Origin: Pontimonas sp.
GTDB lineage: Bacteria; Actinomycetota; Actinomycetes; Actinomycetales; Microbacteriaceae
Assembly: GCA_017852615.1 (NCBI GenBank)
Contig: JAFMKX010000064.1
Coordinates: forward strand, 1 to 5,189
Reading direction: 5' to 3'
Length of the DNA: 5,189 nt
A program made the position numbers and the translations under genes. Numbering within the stretch: the first letter of the stretch is position 1; every line of letters begins with the position of its first letter. A model generated the notes under the pieces. The model was not told the DNA's origin, made no database searches, and saw only the letters and a list, made by a program, of their open reading frames with translations. Positions 1 to 4,411 of the stretch are shown piece after piece.

Positions 1-577
1 ACAGCTTGGGGTAGAGAAAGCTCTTGAAGCGGTAAAGGCTGGAATTGAGCCACCGAGGGACTCTACCCACCGTCATTTGGAACAGCGGATAGTCGGGAGT
101 GGGGTGGTTGATCTGTAGATCAAAGGTCATGACCGGGACACGCAAAGCTTCGGCGATGGCTACATAGGCGCCATACACAATGTTGGGAACCAACAGCACG
201 TCGGGGTTGAACTCTTGTGCGGCCTCGAACGCGCGTTTCACATCAGAACGCTGCAGGTCAACATACTCGGCACTGTTGATGTACTGCCGTCCGAATTTTG
301 CAAGTTTCATCAGGCCGCTGAGGGATCGATCAGACAGGTCGACTTCACCAAATAGCTGTTCGACAAAGCCTGCGATACTTTCGCCGGCTGCAACGAAGGG
401 CACACCATACGATTCGAGAAGGTCGGTGGATGGCGGCGTCGCAAATACCAGCACCTCACGGCCAATATTTTTCAGGTGAGTGGCTAGGGCTGCGACCGGC
501 TGAATGTCCCCGCGGGACCCCCAAGCGATAAGCATCACGCGTTGAGGCGCTCCCTCGGTGTCGTTAGAACCGCCCAT
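1..577 (-). CDS. GT1/MGT-type glycosyltransferase, N-terminal part (cut by the window edge)
   Basis: This minus-strand frame is open from the ATG at 577-575 to the left edge, giving 192 residues of a longer protein (the family is usually about 400-450 aa). Residues 14-40 form the first Rossmann strand and glycine-rich turn, with the diagnostic motif GSRGDIQP at 20-27 followed by VAALATHL. This is the N-terminal signature of Glyco_transf_28 / UDP-glucosyltransferases acting on sterols, macrolides and other small lipophilic acceptors. Further family-like stretches are LVFATPPSTDLLESYGVPFV (about 41-61) and NPDVLLVPN (about 130-138). The sugar-donor site lies in the missing C-terminal half, so donor and acceptor are unknown. 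The start is well supported by AGGAGGAGG (592-584) six bases upstream. The gene follows tetR in the same direction, which suggests control by that regulator. No signal peptide is seen, so it is probably cytoplasmic. The family call is firm; any role in antibiotic or xenobiotic inactivation is inference. Confidence 0.88.
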   Translation of the reverse strand, partial: MGGSNDTEGAPQRVMLIAWGSRGDIQPVAALATHLKNIGREVLVFATPPSTDLLESYGVPFVAAGESIAGFVEQLFGEVDLSDRSLSGLMKLAKFGRQYINSAEYVDLQRSDVKRAFEAAQEFNPDVLLVPNIVYGAYVAIAEALRVPVMTFDLQINHPTPDYPLFQMTVGRVPRWLNSSLYRFKSFLYPKL

Positions 578-595
578 GTTTTTCCTCCTCCTGCT

Positions 596-727
596 TCACC
601 AGCAACCCTCGCTAGGTCCTAATAAGCCCGCGATCCGACCTTTGGCCCTGTTGACCGTCAAGTCGCGTGCAACATTTTGCTTGCCATTGGTATTGACCAG
701 GCCAAAAATAGCAATCGCAGCGATCAT
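596..727 (-). CDS. Possible 43-aa ORF coupled to tetR (uncertain)
   Basis: An ATG at 727-725 overlaps the tetR stop as ATGA and opens 43 codons ending in TGA at 598-596, just before the glycosyltransferase ribosome site. The peptide begins MIAAIAIFGLVNTNGK and ends GLLGPSEGCW. I do not recognise it. It is in the same frame as the glycosyltransferase, separated from it by one stop codon and six codons. The tight ATGA overlap favours a translationally coupled small gene or leader peptide. The short length, the weak ribosome site and the lack of a known family favour chance or a remnant. The stretch also carries TTTGGCC (641-647) and GGCCAAA (700-706), an inverted pair with a long 52-nt loop. 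Confidence 0.25.
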   Translation of the reverse strand: MIAAIAIFGLVNTNGKQNVARDLTVNRAKGRIAGLLGPSEGCW

Positions 728-1332
728 CTACCTGTTTTCTTTATGGTCGCGGTGGCCGGAAGAAATACTCCGTCCTGCATCATCTCTTGATTGGCATTCA
801 CCAGCCTCGACGCAACTTGGTCGGAGCTGATTGGACCCCCCAGGGTTTGTTCGATCTGGCTCATAAAGAGCACTGACCCCAGACCACTAATCGTCATCAT
901 GAGTGCGGTGGTTTGCTTGTCGCTGATGTCTTTCAGTCGCCCCACTGCCTGCATTTGATCAAGTAGGGCCTCTGACTCGAGGAAAGCTGCGTCAAAGAGC
1001 CGTTGGGAATATTCTCCGCCCGCGAGCAGCGCCTGCCTAAAAAAGTTGAGCGAGGTAGTGCCCTTTGCCGCAAGGCTTTGCCAGTTCTCAACCTGGTGCG
1101 ACTCATCATCCAACATGGCCGCCTTTTCATCGGCAACCCAATCGCCGAGGGTTTTCGAGATTGCTTCCTTCACCAGCGCATCCTTGGTCCCAAAGTGATG
1201 AACGAGTAGCGCGGGTGACACCTCAGCTTGCTTCGCAATAGAACGAAGCGACGTGCCGGCAAATCCCTTCTCGGCAAACATCTCAACCGCTATCGAGAGG
1301 AGCTGGTCTCTCGTGGTCTGTACTGAACGCAT
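724..1332 (-). CDS. TetR/AcrR-family transcriptional regulator
   Basis: A 202-aa protein of typical TetR length. The N-terminal DNA-binding domain is clear: helix 1 with LLSIAVEMFAEKGF (about residues 11-24), then the helix-turn-helix GTSLRSIAKQAEVSPALLVH (about 26-45), then HFGTKDALVKEA (about 46-57). All of these are classic TetR_N features. The C-terminal ligand-binding and dimerisation part (about 60-202) is diverged, so the ligand cannot be predicted. I chose the ATG at 1332-1330 over the TTG at 1338-1336 (which would add two residues) because the upstream promoter places the transcription start almost exactly on that ATG and no ribosome-binding sequence precedes either codon, so the mRNA is probably leaderless. 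The gene is first in a leftward cluster with the small ORF and the glycosyltransferase, so it probably represses its own operon until a ligand, perhaps the glycosyltransferase substrate, binds. Confidence 0.93.
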   Translation of the reverse strand: MRSVQTTRDQLLSIAVEMFAEKGFAGTSLRSIAKQAEVSPALLVHHFGTKDALVKEAISKTLGDWVADEKAAMLDDESHQVENWQSLAAKGTTSLNFFRQALLAGGEYSQRLFDAAFLESEALLDQMQAVGRLKDISDKQTTALMMTISGLGSVLFMSQIEQTLGGPISSDQVASRLVNANQEMMQDGVFLPATATIKKTGR

Positions 1333-1338
1333 GTTCAA

Positions 1339-1367
1339 ATACTAAACAGTTGTTCAAGAGCAGTCAA
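1339..1367 (-). promoter_or_regulatory. tetR promoter (sigma-70 type, leaderless)
   Basis: On the minus strand, TTGACT (1367-1362) and TAGTAT (1344-1339) are separated by exactly 17 bases. This is a near-consensus housekeeping promoter, and TAGTAT fits the actinobacterial TANNNT -10 rule. Six bases separate the -10 box from the ATG at 1332, which puts the expected transcription start on the start codon itself. Confidence 0.72.
1343..1356. promoter_or_regulatory. Candidate TetR operator
   Basis: TAAACAGTTGTTCA is an imperfect palindrome (T.AACA..TGTT.A) lying between the -35 and -10 boxes of the tetR promoter and touching the -10. TGTTCAA also occurs as a direct repeat at 1332-1338 and 1351-1357. 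TetR proteins usually bind palindromes of about this size that overlap their own promoter, so the position supports autorepression. Binding is an inference from symmetry and location. Confidence 0.45.
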
Positions 1368-1408
1368 ACAGCCGACTAACGAGGCCGTTTTCCGCCATCT
1401 CAGCTGGC

Positions 1409-1618
1409 CGTGAGACAACGGATGATGATGAGTTTCACCCGAATGTAAAGGGCCTTGGATGGCGCGAGGCGATTGCGGGCACCTCATGGGAAGACGTTAA
1501 CTCAGAATCCGAGTCTTTGATCAGCCAATCGAGAGAGGAAAGACTGCAAATCCCTGCCTCAGAGCAGGTCGGCGATTTAGTCAATCACCAACAGCGCTAT
1601 GTTGTGTCGTCACGATGA
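1409..1618 (+). pseudogene. Possible gene remnant of unknown family
   Basis: The frame is open from the stop at 1343-1345 to the TGA at 1616-1618. From about 1409 it reads like real protein: RETTDDDEFHPNVKGLGW, then an acidic amphipathic stretch WEDVNSESESLISQSREERL and LQIPASEQVGDLVNHQQRYV. It has no plausible ATG or GTG start; the only in-frame initiators are a late TTG and a GTG near the end. I therefore read it as the C-terminal remnant of a truncated gene. I do not recognise the family. The composition (charged helix, about 70 aa) would be compatible with a small DNA-binding or antitoxin-type protein, but that is only an impression. It could also be chance openness. Confidence 0.3.
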
Positions 1619-1652
1619 TACTGACCCCAACCGGGGATGCTCGCCGGCGCCG

Positions 1653-1703
1653 AAGGGCGTGTATTGCCCAAGGGCGTGTGTTGCTCAAGGGCGTCACTAT
1701 TGT
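1653..1703. repeat. 17-bp imperfect tandem repeat, three units
   Basis: Units AAGGGCGTGTATTGCCC (1653-1669), AAGGGCGTGTGTTGCTC (1670-1686) and AAGGGCGTCACTATTGT (1687-1703) follow one another without gaps. All three share AAGGGCGT; the third has drifted most. This is a slippage-type repeat in a gene-free stretch with no evident function. Confidence 0.6.
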
Positions 1704-1724
1704 GCAACACCTGTCGCGGTGTGA

Positions 1725-1738
1725 TGAATGCACATTCA
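1725..1738. repeat. Perfect palindrome TGAATG-CA-CATTCA
   Basis: Six-base arms with a two-base spacer form an exact inverted repeat, and a GTGCAC follows at 1739-1744. This could be a protein-binding site, but no promoter or gene start is nearby, so its role is unknown. Confidence 0.4.
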
Positions 1739-1849
1739 GTGCACATCGTCAGCTCACACACTCCAACACCAGCCACGCCAATCCTCACCTGTTTGCTGGC
1801 ATCTGGATCGTCGGCTAACACCCTCTACTACCAGCTAATCCCTCGGCAT

Positions 1850-1894
1850 CGAACTCATAATCCGTCGGTCACGGGTTCAAGTCTCGTCCGCCTT
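1850..1894 (+). repeat. tRNA-Met 3'-end-like repeat, copy 1 (putative att site)
   Basis: 45 bp resembling the 3' half of an elongator tRNA-Met gene. It has an anticodon loop CTCATAA (CAT anticodon after T33), a 3' anticodon strand TCCGT, and variable bases CGGTC. A T-arm ACGGG-TTCAAGT-CTCGT follows that pairs fully (one G-T), then an acceptor-like strand CCGCCTT. No D-arm or 5' acceptor strand lies upstream, so it is not a functional tRNA. The first 29 bases are identical to copy 3. Tyrosine-type integrases commonly target exactly this tRNA portion and leave a 3'-end copy behind, so an att-site origin is likely. It stands at the left boundary of the unit carrying the nucleotidyltransferase TA pair. 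Confidence 0.7.
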
Positions 1895-2066
1895 AGTGCG
1901 TTGAATTTTTTCACATCACGATCATGAGTCCGGTGATGAGCGATGTCGAGGGATAGGCGACAACCCCGGCTCACCCAGGGTGGATACCGCTGAGTTGACG
2001 TCAGCGCGTAGGTTGTTCGACATCCGTCTCTGGTTCGGTCGGAACGGTGCTCCCCCAGGGAGAATA

Positions 2067-2087
2067 ATGATAAGGTTTACTTATCAT
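2067..2087. promoter_or_regulatory. Palindromic operator over the antitoxin start
   Basis: ATGATAAG-GTTTA-CTTATCAT is a perfect inverted repeat with 8-bp arms and a 5-bp spacer. Its right arm runs into the ATG at 2086. It contains a TAAGGT (TANNNT-type -10 candidate, 2071-2076) and lies beside AATAAT (2063-2068). Neither has a good -35 partner. Antitoxins with an HTH domain usually bind such sites to repress their own operon, so this is probably the autoregulatory operator. The only ribosome-site candidate is a weak AAGG at 2072-2075, so the message may be leaderless. Confidence 0.65.
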
Positions 2088-2673
2088 GTCGATTGTGAAG
2101 CAGGCACGGAGTGTTCGTCAGTATTGGGAGGCCGAGCAGTTGGCCAACGATGATGCTCTGTTTGCCCTGCGTGAAAGCCTCACCAGTCACTCACAACGGT
2201 CTTTGGCGAAACACTTAGGGATCTCGCAGTCTGCAATCGCTCAGCGCCTTCAAGGTTTTACCAGCGACTACGACACCAATCCCTATTTCACGCTTCGCTC
2301 GCTCGCTGAGGTCCTCGCGCAAGAGTTGCGTGAGGAGCGACCTGATCTCAGTGCGTGCTTGCGGTTGGTCGCCCAAGGTATGAGTGATTTCCGGCGTCTC
2401 CGTTATGCCAGAGATCGCAGAACTTTTCTGCGCCAGCCTCCAACAACGGGGGATGGTCGGTGGGATGCACTCGTCGCAGCGGTCGCAGCTAGGGAGGCCA
2501 GGCTTAGCGGCATGGACATTCCCGTGTGGAGTGAGAAAGCAGAGTTCTTCCTAGACCAGGCGTGGTTTGTCACTCAATCACCGGGCCTTCGGGCATTGGC
2601 CTTCGTCGAGTCTCCTGCGGATTTTGCGCTGCGGAATGTTTACCTTGACCCAGCGGAACTGGAGTCGGTCTAA
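2086..2673 (+). CDS. HTH antitoxin paired with nucleotidyltransferase toxin (AbiEi/MenA-like role)
   Basis: A 195-aa protein. Residues about 37-57 (QRSLAKHLGISQSAIAQRLQ) form a textbook helix-turn-helix resembling XRE/Sigma-70-like DNA-binding segments. The middle is arginine-rich and helical. The C-terminus, about residues 142-195, carries IPVWSEKAEFFLDQAWFV and ESPADFALRNVYLDPAELES; I recall this ending from proteins encoded just upstream of DUF6036 nucleotidyltransferases, where it probably contacts the toxin. The stop overlaps the next start by one base (TAATG), so the two genes are translationally coupled. The palindrome at the start codon fits negative autoregulation. A plain transcriptional regulator is the alternative, but the coupled toxin-like neighbour makes the antitoxin reading stronger. 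The role is inferred from family and context. Confidence 0.75.
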   Translation: MSIVKQARSVRQYWEAEQLANDDALFALRESLTSHSQRSLAKHLGISQSAIAQRLQGFTSDYDTNPYFTLRSLAEVLAQELREERPDLSACLRLVAQGMSDFRRLRYARDRRTFLRQPPTTGDGRWDALVAAVAAREARLSGMDIPVWSEKAEFFLDQAWFVTQSPGLRALAFVESPADFALRNVYLDPAELESV

Positions 2674-3236
2674 TGAGTGGACTATTCAACAGTGAACGCA
2701 TTCGCGAGGCCTTGGTGGAACTCGGCAGCCGGCTTGATGCCCAGGGACACCGTGCCGATCTCTACATTGTGGGGGGTGCCGCGATGGCTCTTGCCTTTGA
2801 TAGAACCCGGGTGACCAGGGACATTGACGCGGTTTTTGCGCCCAAAACAGTTGTCTACGATGTCGCCCGGGCTATGGCAGAAGAGTCAGAGGATCTTGAT
2901 GAGAACTGGCTCAATGACGCCGTCAAGGGGTTTCTTGCCACAACAGAGGATGATGATGCCACGGTCTTCCTAGAGGAAAAGGGTATTCGAGTCCTGGTGG
3001 CATCGCCGAGGCGGTTGTTGGCTATGAAGGTTTTTGCTGCGAGGGCGGATCGTGATCGCGACGATATCCTGAGCCTCTGCTCCCACATCGGGGTAACCAG
3101 CATCCAGGAAGTTCTGGATTTGACCGCTGGGCTTTATGGAGACTTGTTGACTCCTAAGAGCAAGTTCATCGTTATTGAGCTGCTCCAGGACATTCTGCCG
3201 ATGGAGGTGCCATCGGCACAGGACTTCGCTGAGTGA
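2673..3236 (+). CDS. DUF6036-type nucleotidyltransferase, AbiEii/MenT-like toxin
   Basis: A 187-aa minimal nucleotidyltransferase. Residues 31-55 contain the core signature: YIVGG (31-35), AAMALAF, then TRDIDAVF (48-55), matching the GG...DxD pattern in which D50 and D52 would bind the catalytic metals. A second conserved block, LLAMKVFAARADRDRDDI (115-132), carries K119 and the RD..D residues typical of DUF6036/AbiEii relatives. Known members of this superfamily (MenT of Mycobacterium tuberculosis, AbiEii) transfer nucleotides to tRNA 3' ends or other targets and stop growth. Whether this one does so is inference. It starts inside the antitoxin stop codon (TAATG), so the pair forms one operon. 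The 3' end of the gene contains a perfect hairpin (3196-3218). All expected catalytic residues are present, so the toxin looks intact. Confidence 0.85.
   Translation: MSGLFNSERIREALVELGSRLDAQGHRADLYIVGGAAMALAFDRTRVTRDIDAVFAPKTVVYDVARAMAEESEDLDENWLNDAVKGFLATTEDDDATVFLEEKGIRVLVASPRRLLAMKVFAARADRDRDDILSLCSHIGVTSIQEVLDLTAGLYGDLLTPKSKFIVIELLQDILPMEVPSAQDFAE
3196..3218. repeat. Perfect 9-bp hairpin near the end of the toxin gene
   Basis: TGCCGATGG-AGGTG-CCATCGGCA is an exact inverted repeat with a 5-nt loop, ending 15 bases before the toxin's TGA. No T-run follows, so it does not look like a classic intrinsic terminator. It could stabilise the 3' end of the transcript or slow transcription. Confidence 0.6.
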
Positions 3237-3336
3237 GAATGCTCTCTCACCTGATTACCAAGCGGGGGATTGCTTTCGTGAAGAGACGATACGACTCACC
3301 CGCCGCGGCAGTTACCCACTGGGAACACTTCGGTAT

Positions 3337-3380
3337 GGAGCCCATAGTCGTCGGTCACGGGTTCACGTTCCGTCCGCCCT
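3337..3380 (+). repeat. tRNA-Met 3'-end-like repeat, copy 2 (putative att site)
   Basis: 44 bp aligning with copies 1 and 3. CGTCGGTCACGGGTTC (3349-3364) is identical in all three. The T-arm ACGGG-TTCACGT-TCCGT still pairs fully (one G-T), and CCGCCCT plus A ends the acceptor-like strand. The anticodon side (GGAGCCCATAGT) has drifted and lacks one base relative to the other copies. It lies between the two toxin-antitoxin modules, 1486 bp from copy 1 and 838 bp from copy 3 (measured at the shared core). The surrounding stretch 3237-3475 has no supported gene. Confidence 0.7.
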
Positions 3381-3407
3381 ACAGGGTCAAAACTATTTCC
3401 ATCGCAA

Positions 3408-3428
3408 TTATGAGTTCGTTATGAGTTC
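3408..3428. repeat. Paired TTATGAGTTC direct repeat
   Basis: TTATGAGTTC occurs at 3408-3417 and again at 3419-3428. Its reverse complement, GAACTCATAA, is the anticodon-side sequence of tRNA-like copies 1 and 3. The first unit extends to a 12-base match, CGAACTCATAAT. The pair lies on the opposite strand about 30 bp beyond copy 2, whose own anticodon side is degenerate. Confidence 0.5.
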
Positions 3429-3475
3429 ATGGAATCCGCCGCTGGGTATTGGTTTGTCTGGTCTATTTCCGACCC

Positions 3476-3739
3476 CTACTTTTTCCGATACACCTGGCGC
3501 CTATGGTCGATATCAACAACGAGGACAAGTACTTCTTCGTCAGAGATACTCGCAAGTATCCGGTAGTCACCTACGCGGTATCGCCAAAAACTCTTGTCAC
3601 CTGCTAAAGGTTTTCCCGATAAGCGCGGATTAGCGAGGTCTAGGTTCACGAGGAAGCGCTTGATTCGAGCGGCGACGGGTCTATCGAGCTTGCTGATCTG
3701 TTTGTTGACCGCCGGCGTGAATCGAAGCCGGTAGCTCAT
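3476..3739 (-). CDS. relE: RelE/ParE-superfamily toxin (RelE-type)
   Basis: An 87-aa toxin of normal RelE length. The order of motifs is diagnostic: RFTPAVNKQISKLDRPVAAR (6-25, the two N-terminal helices), PRLSGKPLAGDKSFWRYRVG (38-57), DYRILASI (58-65), and VDIDHRRQVYRKK (75-87). R60 in the DYR motif, R80/R81 and Y84 correspond in position to residues that E. coli RelE uses to cut mRNA in the ribosomal A site, so the toxin appears complete. Its ATG overlaps the antitoxin stop as ATGA, giving coupled translation. The gene lies inside the unit bounded by tRNA-like copies 2 and 3, on the opposite strand to those repeats. Activity is inferred from the family; ribosome-dependent cleavage is the expected mode. 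Confidence 0.92.
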   Translation of the reverse strand: MSYRLRFTPAVNKQISKLDRPVAARIKRFLVNLDLANPRLSGKPLAGDKSFWRYRVGDYRILASISDEEVLVLVVDIDHRRQVYRKK

Positions 3740-3969
3740 TGACCAGGTGCATCCCAGTCAAGATCTTCTATTCCCAGCGACTCCTCGCCCGAGTCATGGA
3801 AGGCTCTGAGGGAGTCTTTCGCAAGGAAATAGTCTTCGCGATCATCGAGAAACTCCTGAATAGCCTCGGTCGCGTAAAAGGTCTTTGTGCGGCCAGTCTT
3901 TAGCGCCAAAGCCTCAAGACGTTTCGCCACGTCTTCATCGAGTCGCACGTTTATCTGTGTCTTCGCCAC
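3736..3969 (-). CDS. relB: RelB-type ribbon-helix-helix antitoxin
   Basis: A 77-aa antitoxin. Residues 4-42 form a ribbon-helix-helix domain: strand TQINVRLD (4-11), helix EDVAKRLEALALKT (12-25), turn GRTK, then helix TFYATEAIQEFLDD (30-43). The acidic tail FLAKDSLRAFHDSGEESLGI (48-67) followed by EDLDWD is typical of RelB/DUF6290 antitoxins and should wrap and neutralise RelE. Translation starts at GTG (3969-3967), four bases after a strong AGGAGG (3979-3974). It is the first gene of a two-gene operon. A palindrome just upstream (3985-3996) is the likely target for repression by the dimer. Confidence 0.9.
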   Translation of the reverse strand: MAKTQINVRLDEDVAKRLEALALKTGRTKTFYATEAIQEFLDDREDYFLAKDSLRAFHDSGEESLGIEDLDWDAPGQ

Positions 3970-3984
3970 GGGGCCTCCTTTTGC

Positions 3985-3996
3985 TATACGAGTATA
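3985..3996. promoter_or_regulatory. relB operator palindrome
   Basis: TATAC-GA-GTATA is a perfect inverted repeat with 5-bp arms, lying just ahead of the relB ribosome site and overlapping the putative -10 box. Ribbon-helix-helix antitoxins typically bind short TA-rich palindromes like this one. Confidence 0.6.
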
Positions 3997-4019
3997 TCAA
4001 GTCCGATGAGTGATGTGTC
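3991..4019 (-). promoter_or_regulatory. Probable relBE promoter
   Basis: On the minus strand, TATACT (3996-3991) is a good -10 box. GACACA (4019-4014) sits 17 bases upstream and is a weak -35 (three of six consensus bases). The operator overlaps the -10. From 4020 to 4173 no further gene can be supported. Confidence 0.5.
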
Positions 4020-4173
4020 GCTCTGGTGCGCCAATTCTCTCGGAAGCTACTGCGTGGCCGAGTCTTCTCTCCACAGCCGACTGTTGTTGTCTCTGGGCCC
4101 AAGGAAAAGAAGCTCCACGCTCGAGTGCTCGCCAGGATCGGGCCTGTAGCGGGAGTCCTGAGCCTCGTGCTAC

Positions 4174-4218
4174 CGAACTCATAATCCGTCGGTCACGGGT
4201 TCGCGTCCCATCCGCCCT
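4174..4218 (+). repeat. tRNA-Met 3'-end-like repeat, copy 3 (putative att site)
   Basis: 45 bp aligned without gaps to copy 1 and identical to it for the first 29 bases (4174-4202). It carries the CTCATAA anticodon loop, then CGTCGGTC, the T-arm ACGGG-TTCGCGT-CCCAT (one mismatch) and the acceptor-like CCGCCCT. The 5' half of a tRNA is absent, so this is a remnant or att copy, not a tRNA gene. It closes the unit that holds relBE. Confidence 0.7.
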
Positions 4219-4411
4219 GCGTCTTTGCTCGAACCGACAGTCACCTGCTGTGGAGGTTGGTGAGTAACTTCGTAGCTTGGTGGAGGCGCGTGACTATCTC
4301 GGGGGAGTATTGCGGCCCCCTCTCTCTCTCCGTCACAGTCATCGCGGCCCCATAGAACTGCCCGACCGGCTATTCTCAAGGAATTGAATCTCTGGCAGGC
4401 GTGGAGGACAT

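Larger units (their letters stand above)
1619..2066. other. Intergenic stretch without a supported gene
   Basis: Only short overlapping ORFs occur here, on both strands, and none has a recognisable domain or ribosome site. The stretch holds the 17-bp tandem repeat, a 14-bp palindrome and the first tRNA-like repeat, which are listed separately. It also has a small CATCAC/GTGATG inverted pair (1914-1919, 1933-1938), the 11-bp palindrome CACCCAGGGTG (1972-1982), and a TTGACG near 1996 with no convincing -10 partner. Confidence 0.5.

Noticed and set aside
180..830. Plus-strand ORFs opposite the glycosyltransferase and the small ORF
   Set aside because: They are antisense to the well-supported glycosyltransferase and the tetR end and have no domain features.
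1850..1894. Functional tRNA-Met gene
   Set aside because: Only the 3' half is present. No D-arm (AGCTCAG-type) or 5' acceptor strand lies upstream, and the anticodon stem pairs poorly. The same holds for the other two copies.
3233..3250. Hairpin GTGAGA-ATGCTC-TCTCAC at the toxin stop as a terminator
   Set aside because: The stem is only six base pairs and no T-run follows; not enough to call an intrinsic terminator.
3233..3424. A 63-codon + strand ORF starting GTG on the nucleotidyltransferase stop
   Set aside because: The GTGA overlap looks like coupling, but the frame runs straight through tRNA-like copy 2, has no recognisable domain, and its N-terminal part falls in a GTGAGA/TCTCAC hairpin. 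More likely a chance frame.
3175..3633. A 152-codon + strand ORF
   Set aside because: It covers the end of the toxin gene in another frame and lies antisense to relE. Its translation is serine/arginine-rich with no family features, so it is a shadow frame.
1850..4218. Integron attC cassette array
   Set aside because: Spaced repeats between small genes resemble cassettes, but no GTTRRRY/RYYYAAC core sites or imperfect attC palindromes are visible. The tRNA-end interpretation explains the repeats better.
1850..4218. CRISPR array
   Set aside because: Only three copies, separated by 0.8-1.5 kb with genes in between, so spacing and structure do not fit.
4301..4320. GGGGG/CCCCC hairpin as a terminator before the DUF1349 gene
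   Set aside because: Only five pairs with a 10-nt loop, followed by a CT run instead of a T-run.
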